DNA of 64,000 bases, taken from Acinetobacter guerrae (GTDB lineage: Bacteria > Pseudomonadota > Gammaproteobacteria > Pseudomonadales > Moraxellaceae). Both the position numbers and the translations under genes were made by a program. This document shows, piece after piece, positions 40,981 to 50,108 of the stretch. The DNA lies in NCBI RefSeq assembly GCF_009372255.1, contig NZ_LXGN01000007.1, positions 211,001 to 275,000 on the forward strand. The letters are read 5' to 3'. Position 1 is the first letter of the stretch. Each line of letters starts with the position of its first letter. A model generated the notes under the pieces. It was not told the DNA's origin. It saw nothing but the letters and a program-made list of their open reading frames with translations, and did no database searches.

Positions 40981-42385
40981 GTGTTTTTTCCTCATGTTTG
41001 GCAGTAGTAGTGGTTTGAGGTAGATTCTGTTGAGGAAATAAATGTTGTTCTAACTGCGGCAACATCAACTCCATATTTTTACCAATCACCCATTGTGGTT
41101 CTGAAGGTTCAAAACCCTGTGCCGATTCCCACGTCGCAACTGTTTCCTGAGCTTGCTTAAACGCATCTTTGATCGAATGTTGATCACGCATCGCCTGATC
41201 AAAGAAAGCACGACCAAAATAGGTATAATCTGCTTCATTGGTACAGCCAAAAGACTGACGATCTGCGGCAGAAGCCGTGATAATTAAAGTGTCAGGGGAT
41301 TGCAATGCAGGAATAAAACTTCCTGAAAAACACGATGAAATCACAATAACACGCCAGCGAATACCCGATTTATCAAGAGTTTCCCTTAACCATTTTGGGT
41401 CGACTTGATTTAAATCTAATGGTGCATTTTCCATCTCAAATTCATTTGGCGCACCGTGCGATGTCATATATAAAAATAATACATCGCTTTCTTTATTCAT
41501 TTGCTGACCGATACGGCGCAAGGCAATAGCCATACTAGTTTGTGAGGCAATCGGAACCTCTGTACGCGTATCTGGATTATTAATTAACATCAAAGAACGT
41601 CCGAACGTACCGAAACGGGTATCAAACTGCTCCTTAATACGCATAATTTCCGACTTAAATACATCCTGATAACTCGCCCCTGCAATACCCAGAAAATACC
41701 AATGACTTTGCGCAAACTCACCATACTGGATTTGCTCAAGTGATTTATTCAGTAAGCGACTTTGGGCATAAAAAGCATCTTCTGCAAATGTCGGCGGAAC
41801 ATCTTCCACTTTCCAAATGGGCTGACTACGCACTGAACCTTGCCAGACCACAAGTGTAACTAGTGTGGCAGTCATGATCAAAGCACGTTCCCACCACGGC
41901 CATTTTAGCTCACGTGAAAATACCCAGACCACTGCCAGACTTTGCCAGACAAACAACACCATAAATAATGTCGGCAGGTAGTCATAAGTAAAATAAGGTA
42001 GATAATCCAATTGCCCCAAAAATTGAATAAAACTTTGGAGTAACGCGATATTGGTGTCTAATACCAACCACAAAATGGCAGGCACCAACATCAATCGTGC
42101 ATTATTGGTACGTTGTGACAGAAAAATTCCAACAATTAAAGCAAGAAAAGGCCAAAGTGCATAACTCACTAAACCTTGAGAATTAAACTCACCATCCTGC
42201 CCTGCAACCAACCAGCTAAATAATGTATTGGCAGCACCACCTAGTACGCCCCAAACCAGAAGCTGAAGAATCGAGGGGTGGACAATTTGTAAACAACGTC
42301 GTGACCCTAAAAATAACCACATACCCGCAATTTGGTTGCTTTTGAAATCATGCCAAAAATTGATGGAAGGTTTAAGGTCAATCAT
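40949..42385 (-). CDS. membrane-bound C13 (caspase-like) peptidase
   Basis: 478 residues: six or so hydrophobic segments in the first 185 residues (LLVWGVLGGAANTLFSWLV, WPFLALIVGIFL and others), then a peptidase C13/legumain-type domain (about 225-440) with the catalytic pair H310 (FLYMTSHGAP) and C352 (VISSCFSGSF). Legumain-like enzymes cleave after Asn or Asp. Bacterial membrane forms are widespread in Acinetobacter and Pseudomonas but have no known substrate. The Pro/Gln-rich C-terminal tail (about 440-478) overlaps fghA. Confidence 0.85.
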   Translation of the reverse strand: MIDLKPSINFWHDFKSNQIAGMWLFLGSRRCLQIVHPSILQLLVWGVLGGAANTLFSWLVAGQDGEFNSQGLVSYALWPFLALIVGIFLSQRTNNARLMLVPAILWLVLDTNIALLQSFIQFLGQLDYLPYFTYDYLPTLFMVLFVWQSLAVVWVFSRELKWPWWERALIMTATLVTLVVWQGSVRSQPIWKVEDVPPTFAEDAFYAQSRLLNKSLEQIQYGEFAQSHWYFLGIAGASYQDVFKSEIMRIKEQFDTRFGTFGRSLMLINNPDTRTEVPIASQTSMAIALRRIGQQMNKESDVLFLYMTSHGAPNEFEMENAPLDLNQVDPKWLRETLDKSGIRWRVIVISSCFSGSFIPALQSPDTLIITASAADRQSFGCTNEADYTYFGRAFFDQAMRDQHSIKDAFKQAQETVATWESAQGFEPSEPQWVIGKNMELMLPQLEQHLFPQQNLPQTTTTAKHEEKTHGNVAKKSLL

Positions 42386-42504
42386 AGAAAATTATTCGGG
42401 AGTTATAATGCATAATCAGTTTATGCTTGCGTGGAATTATATCAATAATGCTTTTATCTATATAACAAATATTTGCCGATTATTGAAGCAATGATCACAA
42501 TTCA

Positions 42505-43305
42505 TCACAGAGCAAGCTGAAAATAGGCATCGAAACGACAGGCATCACCAATCCACTGATGATCAGGGGCTTGCTCATTAAGAAACACGGCATGCCGTGG
42601 ACGTTTCACAATCACCCGTTTAGCAATTTGTTGTGCTAAAGGTAGCAGTGAATCGCCTAAATCCATTTCACCCTGCTCTGGTAAGAGTAAATGCAAAAGT
42701 TGCATTTGCTTTTTGACCTGTGCCTGTTTTTTTATCGCCTGTTGATGTTGATCACGCTGCGGAAACATGGGATCAAGATAGACCACATCTACCTGTTTAT
42801 TATGCTGAATATATGATTGTAAATAGTCAACTGAATCTGCAAAGACCAATTCAATCCGATCTACAACTTTAGTTAAAAATGCATCTGTTCTTGATTGCCT
42901 TTGTGCATCTTCAAGCAAAGTAAATAAAATCGGATGACGTTCAAGCAAAATCACCTGCGCACCCAAATGTGCCATCAGTAAACTATCGTGACCCAAACCT
43001 GCTGTTGCATCGATCAGTTTTGGCGCTTCACTCAACTGACAGGCTCGAGCAATCATTTCTGATTTAATACTGGCTCGTTTTAAACGAGAAACTTCCGCTT
43101 TCCAGTCTGGTTGCATTCGCATGCCATTGGCACATAACCACAAACCTTGTTCATCTACGCAAAGTGCCAAATCAGTATGTTGCCTAAAAAAACGTGCATT
43201 GAGTTGTTCAACTTCATACAAATCAATCTCTACGCCTCGCTCACATAAGACTTGCTGAAAGTTTTGTGCAGACTCTAAATGAGAGGCAGCAAAAAATAAT
43301 TGCAT
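42505..43305 (-). CDS. rsmJ: 16S rRNA (guanine-1516-N2) methyltransferase
   Basis: 266 residues of the RsmJ/YhiQ family: [20 protein letters not shown] (AdoMet-binding loop), [13 protein letters not shown] (the DPMFP catalytic motif) and VVKRPRHA near the end. It methylates G1516 of 16S rRNA in the 30S subunit. It lies 23 bases from uppP in the same direction. Confidence 0.93.
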   Translation of the reverse strand: MQLFFAASHLESAQNFQQVLCERGVEIDLYEVEQLNARFFRQHTDLALCVDEQGLWLCANGMRMQPDWKAEVSRLKRASIKSEMIARACQLSEAPKLIDATAGLGHDSLLMAHLGAQVILLERHPILFTLLEDAQRQSRTDAFLTKVVDRIELVFADSVDYLQSYIQHNKQVDVVYLDPMFPQRDQHQQAIKKQAQVKKQMQLLHLLLPEQGEMDLGDSLLPLAQQIAKRVIVKRPRHAVFLNEQAPDHQWIGDACRFDAYFQLAL

Positions 43306-43327
43306 GACGATTAACTCACACTTCCAA

Positions 43328-44152
43328 TTACCATAATTTCCAACCTGTAAAGGCGAAAAGTAAAATAATTAATCCAGAGAAAATTCGATACCACGCAAAA
43401 ATCATAAAGTCACGTTTAGCAACATAAGCCACTAAAGCACGAATCAATAGTAACGCAGAAATAAATGAAACTAGCAGACCTACAGCTAAAACGATCCAGT
43501 CCTGTTGTCCTTGAAAGACATCATGGCTTTGATATAAATCAAGCAACCCTGCACCAATAATGACAGGAATTCCAAGAAAGAAAGAGAATTCGGTTGCGGC
43601 TTTACGTGATACACCTAAAAACATCGCACCAATAATGGTTGCACCTGAACGGGAAGTCCCAGGAATCAAAGAAAGTACTTGAATTAAACCAATCCAGATC
43701 GCTTGTTTAAGTGTGATATTTTCAACTTCAACCGCATTTACCTTAGGTGGATTTTTTTCAATCCACATAATGATTAAACCGCCAATGATCAACCCTAATG
43801 CAACTGCAACATCATTGAATAATAAATCTTTAACCGTTTGTCCAAAAGTTAGACCCACCAATACAATAGGGATCGATGCAACAATCAAACTAATGGCTAA
43901 ATGGCGACCTTTGGCTTCCCCTGTCACCATGCCAGTCGCGGCACCCCACAGACGTGACCAATACTCATAAATAACTGCGGCGATTGCACCCATTTGAATC
44001 GCAACAACAAAAACTGCACTTTTCTCAGGTGTCCAAAAATTCAGTAATTCAGAGGCTAAAATTAAGTGTCCAGTGCTAGAAATTGGAAGAAATTCTGTAA
44101 TTCCCTCCACAACTCCCATAATTGCCGCTTTTAAAAGCAGTAAAAGATCCAT
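43328..44152 (-). CDS. uppP: undecaprenyl-diphosphatase
   Basis: An inner-membrane phosphatase (BacA family) that recycles undecaprenyl diphosphate to the monophosphate carrier for cell-wall synthesis; it also gives bacitracin tolerance. 274 residues, eight membrane helices, with the two family motifs [18 protein letters not shown] and PGTSRSGAT. It is part of a leftward run with tsaB (9 bases apart) and rsmJ. Confidence 0.96.
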   Translation of the reverse strand: MDLLLLLKAAIMGVVEGITEFLPISSTGHLILASELLNFWTPEKSAVFVVAIQMGAIAAVIYEYWSRLWGAATGMVTGEAKGRHLAISLIVASIPIVLVGLTFGQTVKDLLFNDVAVALGLIIGGLIIMWIEKNPPKVNAVEVENITLKQAIWIGLIQVLSLIPGTSRSGATIIGAMFLGVSRKAATEFSFFLGIPVIIGAGLLDLYQSHDVFQGQQDWIVLAVGLLVSFISALLLIRALVAYVAKRDFMIFAWYRIFSGLIILLFAFTGWKLW

Positions 44153-44160
44153 AATTTTTC

Positions 44161-44832
44161 CTAGTTCGGCTTACCTTGTTCTGCAATTTTTTTCCAAGCA
44201 TTGTCCCTTAAATAGACGGGTAATGCCTGCTCTGCACTGACCCAACGCTTTTGTTTGGCATAATGTCTGGCTAATATTGCAATATCTCGTGCAGAGGGAC
44301 TAATCGTACTTGTCTGCTCAGAAACCGAAGAAGAAATAAGCTTGGCTCCCGACCCTACACAAGCAAATTGAGCGTAGGACTGTGCCAACTCATAATTTAA
44401 AAGTTGCTCTTCACCTTGAAGTTGCATGATGCCATCTGCATCACAACTAAAATTTGCCAGATACACTTCCTGCATCCGAGCATCTAATACGGCTGTGACC
44501 CGACTAAGTTGTAATTCACGATAGGCAGCTTGCGCCAAAGCTTGCAGGGTAGAAACTGGAATCACGGGAAAATCATTGGCCCAAGCCAAGGCTTGGGTCA
44601 CTGCCGCATTAATACGGACACCACTAAATGAACCCGGCCCACGACTAAATGCAATTGCAGTTAGATCGCTATAACTGAGTTGTGCCTGTTGCAATGCCCG
44701 CTCAATCATCGGCAAAATGGTACGTGTTTGAGCTTTAGCCTGTGTATCCAGTTGAAAAAAAAGCTCATTTGATTCGTCTATCAAACAAACAGAACAATGA
44801 TCATTTGCCGTTTCCAATGCCAGCACGTTCAT
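44161..44832 (-). CDS. tsaB: tRNA t6A biosynthesis protein TsaB
   Basis: 223 residues of the YeaZ/TsaB family, the scaffold that pairs with TsaD to attach threonylcarbamoyl to A37 of ANN-decoding tRNAs. Hallmarks: LALETANDHCSVCL at the start, FSRGPGSFSGVRI and AVLDARMQEVYLA. The ATPase site itself is degenerate, as in all TsaB proteins. Confidence 0.94.
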   Translation of the reverse strand: MNVLALETANDHCSVCLIDESNELFFQLDTQAKAQTRTILPMIERALQQAQLSYSDLTAIAFSRGPGSFSGVRINAAVTQALAWANDFPVIPVSTLQALAQAAYRELQLSRVTAVLDARMQEVYLANFSCDADGIMQLQGEEQLLNYELAQSYAQFACVGSGAKLISSSVSEQTSTISPSARDIAILARHYAKQKRWVSAEQALPVYLRDNAWKKIAEQGKPN

Positions 44833-44957
44833 GCAACTTCACGCTATTATCTTTAAAAAAACGTGAGCTATCATACTCTACAACGCTTATTTAGGCGAGA
44901 TTTTCAATTTTACTGATACAAAAATCTGAGCTTTAGCCGTCTAATTCAAATAAATAG

Positions 44958-45488
44958 CTAAAATGAGAACGGCTGTAATTTGGTAAACCGTTTATAGTGC
45001 TCCGCATAATGTAGAGCGCTCAAACGTAATTTTGCAGCACCAAATTCATCTAGCGTTTTAACAATCTTACCTGGGGAACCCATTACCACAGAGTTATCTG
45101 GAATCACCTTGCCTTCTGGGATTAAGGCATTTGCACCAATAATACAATTTTTACCAATCACAGCATGATTCAATACCACCGCATTAATGCCAATCAAACT
45201 ATTTTCACCAATAGTACAACCATGCAACATCGCCTGATGTCCAACCGTTACATAATCTCCAATATTAAGCTCAATACCTGCATCGGTATGCAGTACGGCA
45301 TTTTCCTGAATATTGGTAAAATGACCTAGACGAATTGGACTATTATCTGCTCGGATCACGGCGCCAAACCAGACGCTCACCTGTTGTCCCAATTCAACCT
45401 GACCAATGACTGTCGCATTATCTGCAACCCATCCATCCCATGGTTCAATCAAGGCTTTTGGAGAATGTCCTTCAAAGCTATACATCAT
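44958..45488 (-). CDS. yrdA: gamma-carbonic anhydrase-like hexapeptide-repeat protein
   Basis: 176 residues folding as a left-handed beta helix. Repeated hexapeptides (IGHFTNIQE..., VTVGHQAML, NSLIGINAVVL, KNCIIGANALI) carry the three metal-ligand histidines (H in VLHTDAG, and GHQAMLHGC). YrdA/PaaY-like proteins bind zinc or iron and sit close to carbonic anhydrases, but most lack measured activity. The ATG at 45485 is an equal alternative start. Confidence 0.87.
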   Translation of the reverse strand: MMYSFEGHSPKALIEPWDGWVADNATVIGQVELGQQVSVWFGAVIRADNSPIRLGHFTNIQENAVLHTDAGIELNIGDYVTVGHQAMLHGCTIGENSLIGINAVVLNHAVIGKNCIIGANALIPEGKVIPDNSVVMGSPGKIVKTLDEFGAAKLRLSALHYAEHYKRFTKLQPFSF

Positions 45489-45518
45489 ATTGGCAACATC
45501 CTGTTGAGTTTTGTGAAA

Positions 45519-46124
45519 TTAGAGTTTTCGGGGTTTAAAGTTAGGTGAATTTAAGAGAAAAGGCCAATCCTTCTGATAATCCAGTCCATAATGAAATAAT
45601 GAAATAAGCATTCTTGCGGTCAATCCCCAAATCACTTCATTTTCCACTTGTAAGCTTGGGAAATAAAGGGATTGATGTGCATATTTCACCTCATAGGGTG
45701 TTGCAGGCGCAGCCAACAATTGATTTAAAGATGCAAAAAAAATACGATCAATTTCTGAAGGTTGAGCAATTAAGTTTACATTTGGAGGAATTAAGCCCAC
45801 AACAGGTTTGACAAGCATACCGCTACGTGCGCGTTGCATCGGCAAATCCCCAATCAACTCAACATCAAAAGGATTGAGTGCCGTTTCCTCCTGAGCTTCC
45901 CTTAAAGCGACCACAATATTACTGGTATCGCCCGCGTCACGTTTCCCACCAGGAAAAGACACTTCACCTGCATGATTAGTTAATTGAGTTGAGCGACGTG
46001 TCAATAAAACTTTAGGATTCTGTTCATTGGTAATCGCAATTAATACCGCTGCCTGTGCAGGCGAAGTACGTTTTGAGAAACGTAAGCGTTGCTGCAAAAG
46101 ATGCGTGAATTCTTGCTCTACCAT
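45519..46124 (-). CDS. Nudix hydrolase, CoA-pyrophosphatase type
   Basis: 201 residues with a Nudix box of the NudL/CoA type: VSFPGGKRDAGDTSN...ALREAQEETAL, split here across two quotes. This form uses a D in place of one usual acid and has the preceding RST-LTNH-GE-SFPGG segment. NudL enzymes split coenzyme A into phosphopantetheine and 3',5'-ADP. It follows the YrdA-like gene by 30 bases on the same strand. Confidence 0.85.
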   Translation of the reverse strand: MVEQEFTHLLQQRLRFSKRTSPAQAAVLIAITNEQNPKVLLTRRSTQLTNHAGEVSFPGGKRDAGDTSNIVVALREAQEETALNPFDVELIGDLPMQRARSGMLVKPVVGLIPPNVNLIAQPSEIDRIFFASLNQLLAAPATPYEVKYAHQSLYFPSLQVENEVIWGLTARMLISLFHYGLDYQKDWPFLLNSPNFKPRKL

Positions 46125-46246
46125 GCTTCTCTCTCTATTTCCTTATCTATTTCATCATAGCCGAAAAATAGCGGCGTTCGTATAGAAATGATGCGAAAGT
46201 CCAAAATTTCAGTTATGCTGAGTCATCTTTATAGCCGATGATCATT

Positions 46247-46795
46247 ATGAGTTTTTGCACCGTTTGCGGACATGAAACTGAAGATAAAATTCCGTTAGGC
46301 GATCATCAGCTTCGTCGTGTATGTACACATTGTGGGCATATTCATTATGAAAATCCTAAACTGATTTGTGGTGCTTTGGCAATTTGGGAAAATAAAGTCT
46401 TATTATGCCGTCGTGCCATTGAACCTCGTTATGGTTTATGGACACTTCCTGCGGGATATATGGAACTCTTTGAAACCATGGAGCAAGGTGCAGCGCGCGA
46501 AACCAGAGAAGAAGCTGAAGCAGAAATTGACATAGAACAGCTATATTGTACTTACAATATTCCACGTATTGGACAAATTTATGTTCTTTTTAAAGCAAAA
46601 TTAAAAGATGGTGTCTTTGGTGCGGGCGAAGAAAGTATTGAATGTCGTTTATTTGAAGAAAATGAAATTCCCTGGGATGAACTGGCTTTTCCAAGTGTAG
46701 AACGAACACTAAGACATTATTTTGAAGACCGAAAGATTCAAAAGTTTCCTGTGCATCTGGAAACGTTGGGTACACGATTAGATCATACTGGATAG
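46247..46795 (+). CDS. Nudix hydrolase with N-terminal zinc ribbon
   Basis: 182 residues. A rubredoxin-like zinc ribbon CTVCG...CTHCG (residues 4-31) precedes the Nudix domain with the full box G(Y)MELFETMEQGAARETREEAEAE. The combination is seen in NADH-pyrophosphatase-like and ADP-ribose hydrolases of the NudC side family, but the SQPWPFPxS motif of true NudC is absent, so the substrate is open. I start at 46247 (MSFCTVCG); an ATG 9 bases earlier is possible. Confidence 0.83.
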   Translation: MSFCTVCGHETEDKIPLGDHQLRRVCTHCGHIHYENPKLICGALAIWENKVLLCRRAIEPRYGLWTLPAGYMELFETMEQGAARETREEAEAEIDIEQLYCTYNIPRIGQIYVLFKAKLKDGVFGAGEESIECRLFEENEIPWDELAFPSVERTLRHYFEDRKIQKFPVHLETLGTRLDHTG

Positions 46796-46825
46796 TATAA
46801 CTTAACATCAGTTTAAATATAAAAA

Positions 46826-46858
46826 ACAGGGGAACCATCATGATTCCCCTGTTTTTTT
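46826..46858. terminator. bidirectional terminator between the Nudix gene and filF
   Basis: ACAGGGGAA (46826-46834) and TTCCCCTGT (46844-46852) form a 9-bp stem, with A6 on the left and T7 on the right, so it works on both strands between two convergent genes. Confidence 0.9.
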
Positions 46859-46867
46859 AATCAGAGA

Positions 46868-48802
46868 TTATTTCTGTTTAATCGTATAACAGCTTGGTAG
46901 CTCAATACTCAAAGTACCGTAAATACGTTTTGCTAGCTCTTGCTGAGCTTGTGTTGGTGCAGGAGAAACATCTTTAATATTGTTATAGACTTTTTGATAA
47001 GCCGCATGAATATTAATCCAGCTCGCTTCTGCATTACTAAAGTCAGTGATATTTACACCACGAGTCGTGTTATGGTCGGTCAAGAGATTATGCAAGTTAA
47101 TTTTTACACCACCAGAAGTTAAGGTCTGAGAAGACACACTTCCATCATTACTGGCTCTCACAGTCAAACTCTGATTAAGTCCCAAAATCGCACCTTCAAG
47201 CAAACCAAATTTCGCATTGGTTAGAATCATACGGATAGTGATAGATTTATCAGTTTCCGCATAATTGGCAGTTCCAGTAGTTCCTATTCTAAACTGTTGA
47301 ACACCGTTACTATCAATCATAGTAGAAGGGTTTACAGTCGCACATGTCCCTGACATATCATTAGCAGTCGCATTTGGTTTGATATCCGAACGAATATCTC
47401 CATTTTCATCAATCACAACACCTAGTTTGACATCTTTAATTGTGGTATCGCTAAATTTGAAATTCAGTGTCGCATACATCGGGAATACATAATATTCGCC
47501 TGAATTGGTGTTGTTTTGTGTAGTTAAAATTTTCTTATCAAGGTAAGTAATCGGGTTTGTTTTGGAGATATCAATCGTTCCTTCAAACTGTTCAGGACTA
47601 AAGTCTTGTGTCCACTTACCATAACTTGCAGGATCACCCTCTTTAGAACCAGTGGCTTGTTTATATACAGCTTCTGTTCCCGTAATAATATAACCGTTGA
47701 TTAAACGTCCCTGATTAATCTTTAATGGAGCACTCGTTTGATCTGCCATTGAAAATACATAAGGCGTACTTCCCAGTTTTTTGGTAATTGGACTAATCCA
47801 ATTGGTTTGTGACTCAGCATTCATTTTTTGTGGTGCAACTTTGCTAATGAGCGTCATACGTTTTAGTGAATCACTAATGATTGTTCCTGCACTGGTCTTA
47901 TCATCAGGCTTACCTTTCCACTGCAAACCATAACCAAAAGTATGCCCAGTACGATCAGATAATAAATACATATTGGCTATAATTTCATTGCCTAGTAAGC
48001 TCTTACCGTGGAAACCCTCAATATATTGTTGATCGACACCACTTTCAGCAGGTAATGGCCACGGTAAAAAATCAGATTGGAAACTACCTGCATTCTGCAT
48101 ATTGAGCATCTTGCTGACAACATCAAAAGCAGTCTGATCGCTCACTCCAGAAACATCAACCCAAGGTTTTAAAATTGCAGCATAACTACCATCTTTGAAA
48201 TTTGTAACATCAATCGATTGGCTAATATTTTTCAAATTACTTTTATAATCTTCATCTAGTGTTATTGGCTGAAGATCACCTATTGCATTTTTCTCATTCA
48301 CAACGCCCGCAGCTTGAAAAATTTTAACCAAAGCCATTGCGACTTTAATGGTTTCATCATTTTGATCTAGACTGGCAGGTGCTTTACCAACCATTGCAGT
48401 TGCAATATCGACTAAAGAAATAGGTGCATCTGAAATTTTCAGAGAGGTAATGGTTTTTAAATCCACCGTACCTAATTTAATCTGCTTATCCGTACCTTGC
48501 CCCTTGATGGAGAACGTCACGGTATCGCCTAATTTACAGGCACCTGCAACTGCATTAGAACTATTTTGGGTAATAAAGTGATTCGTTGTATCACTGCTAC
48601 AATCAAAATTTAGACCTGCCACAGGATAATCGAAAACAAATTCCAGACAATCACTACTGGTGGTAGAACAACTGGTACTTGCCGTGACTCCAGTACTACT
48701 GCCTGATGAATCTACATTAATATTTCCACCCTCTCCACCACATCCACTTAAAGCAGCCATGAGAGCGGTTAATGTAAAAGGAATTAATATTTGTTTTTTC
48801 AT
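46868..48802 (-). CDS. filF: FilF, secreted lipoprotein of the fil cluster
   Basis: 644 residues with a lipoprotein signal (LTALMAALSGC, Cys 21) followed by a Gly/Ser-rich linker (GGEGGNINVDSSGSSTG) and a large Ser/Thr/Asn-rich extracellular-looking domain with paired cysteines (CSTTSSDC, FDCSSD, GACKLGD). In Acinetobacter annotations this is FilF, called a putative pilus or filament assembly protein, although I see no pilin or usher motif. Last gene of the leftward filB-filF run; a strong terminator follows. Confidence 0.85.
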   Translation of the reverse strand: MKKQILIPFTLTALMAALSGCGGEGGNINVDSSGSSTGVTASTSCSTTSSDCLEFVFDYPVAGLNFDCSSDTTNHFITQNSSNAVAGACKLGDTVTFSIKGQGTDKQIKLGTVDLKTITSLKISDAPISLVDIATAMVGKAPASLDQNDETIKVAMALVKIFQAAGVVNEKNAIGDLQPITLDEDYKSNLKNISQSIDVTNFKDGSYAAILKPWVDVSGVSDQTAFDVVSKMLNMQNAGSFQSDFLPWPLPAESGVDQQYIEGFHGKSLLGNEIIANMYLLSDRTGHTFGYGLQWKGKPDDKTSAGTIISDSLKRMTLISKVAPQKMNAESQTNWISPITKKLGSTPYVFSMADQTSAPLKINQGRLINGYIITGTEAVYKQATGSKEGDPASYGKWTQDFSPEQFEGTIDISKTNPITYLDKKILTTQNNTNSGEYYVFPMYATLNFKFSDTTIKDVKLGVVIDENGDIRSDIKPNATANDMSGTCATVNPSTMIDSNGVQQFRIGTTGTANYAETDKSITIRMILTNAKFGLLEGAILGLNQSLTVRASNDGSVSSQTLTSGGVKINLHNLLTDHNTTRGVNITDFSNAEASWINIHAAYQKVYNNIKDVSPAPTQAQQELAKRIYGTLSIELPSCYTIKQK

Positions 48803-48821
48803 AATACAATCACTTTATTTC

Positions 48822-50108
48822 CTAACGGATCGCCGTTAATTTTATTTGTCCTTGATTTGATAAAGATTTTTCCTGAACATCTAATGCTGAAGCTAACGGT
48901 GTTAACAATATATAGGATGTTTGATCTGGAAGTCTTATCGTTCCCTCAATAGCCGCATGTTGTAACATTGTGGCTGGAAATTCCTGATTTTTGTAACCAC
49001 TTACACCTTCAAGTATGCATCCTTTCTGATCTAGAAATACCACAAAAGGCCAGTAAAAGGTTGGATTCTGTTCAGTCGTAGCATAAGAAGTAAGTTTCAA
49101 TTGTTTTAAGGGTGCAGAAAGCTTAACCACATCATAATCAAAAGTGTCTTTTAGCGGTTTCCTTGGCCATAAACCTACCTGCTTTTCAACATTAAATAAT
49201 TTTGCATCTTTGATCTTTTTACCTGTGAAGCATGCTGTTTCCAAACTTTCAACGACTTGCTCCTTAGGAATCCGATAATAAGTCGGAGACAAAGCTAATA
49301 CTTCTTCTGCTTTTTCATCTTGATTCTTTTTCAGCATTGATTGTAAAAAGGATTTACTCACCCCTTTTTCACGTTGCTCTGGCTGCATACGCACCGCACC
49401 AAGTCGGGCATCGACAATACCTTCTGGCATCATGTAAAAGCGTTTTTTACCTTCAAGATTAAACTCTTTGTCTTCTAAATATTCGCTATCAATATATTTT
49501 TCGCCATTTAATTCAACAATATGCTCATCTGTTTCAGAGGCAGATGATGACTGTTCAATAGGCTTTGAATGAGTTTCCACCTGAGCTTTCTGAGTTGAAG
49601 GCATCGTTGGTTTTGCCGTAGGCTGAGGCTGAGGCTGAGGCTGAGGCTGAGGCTGAGGCTGAGGCTGAATATATCGTGCCTGTTCAGATGATGCTTTATT
49701 TTCTTGTTTTTGCTTCGGCTGAGTTTGGACTGGAATGACTATTTTTGATTCAGAAGATTTTTTTTGCTGAACATGTACTTCTGGCAAAGCTTCACTCACA
49801 TTTTTTTGTGCTGTATTGGTAGCTTGTTCCTGTAAATGATTTTGATTTATAGATTGTGGCTGAGTCGTTTGTGTAGGCTGAGATTGGCTAGATTTAACAG
49901 ATGCAGGTATCTGATCAGATTCATTAACCACTTTGCGATTGGTCGTCTTTTTATGTTCCGTTGGATCACGAGGAATCACCAACGGACGACCATCAGGACC
50001 AATAATAGTAAAAAAATCGGCAGCATATCCCATTGACCCTGTTCCTATTGAAAACAGTACCAACGATAAATAGACAATTGATTTCTTACTTTTAAACATA
50101 TTTACCAT
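48822..50108 (-). CDS. filE: FilE, exported protein with a Pro-Gln repeat
   Basis: 428 residues (425 from the alternative ATG at 50099): a signal peptide (MFKSKKSIVYLSLVLF...GYAAD), a short FTIIGPDGRPLVIPRD segment, then a long Gln/Pro/Ser/Lys-rich linker (about 40-190) including a run of Pro-Gln dipeptides, then a globular C-terminal domain (about 195-428) with two cysteines (TACFTGKK, KGCILEG). The linker would span the periplasm or peptidoglycan. FilE is known only by name. The start overlaps the filD stop. Confidence 0.83.
   Translation of the reverse strand: MVNMFKSKKSIVYLSLVLFSIGTGSMGYAADFFTIIGPDGRPLVIPRDPTEHKKTTNRKVVNESDQIPASVKSSQSQPTQTTQPQSINQNHLQEQATNTAQKNVSEALPEVHVQQKKSSESKIVIPVQTQPKQKQENKASSEQARYIQPQPQPQPQPQPQPQPTAKPTMPSTQKAQVETHSKPIEQSSSASETDEHIVELNGEKYIDSEYLEDKEFNLEGKKRFYMMPEGIVDARLGAVRMQPEQREKGVSKSFLQSMLKKNQDEKAEEVLALSPTYYRIPKEQVVESLETACFTGKKIKDAKLFNVEKQVGLWPRKPLKDTFDYDVVKLSAPLKQLKLTSYATTEQNPTFYWPFVVFLDQKGCILEGVSGYKNQEFPATMLQHAAIEGTIRLPDQTSYILLTPLASALDVQEKSLSNQGQIKLTAIR
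49621..49668. repeat. hexanucleotide repeat (GGCTGA)8 in filE
   Basis: Eight perfect copies of GGCTGA, each encoding Pro-Gln on the minus strand. Unit length is a multiple of three, so copy-number change alters linker length without breaking the frame. Confidence 0.9.

Noticed and set aside
49621..49668. Phase-variable repeat in filE
   Set aside because: The unit is six bases, so changes in copy number do not shift the frame.
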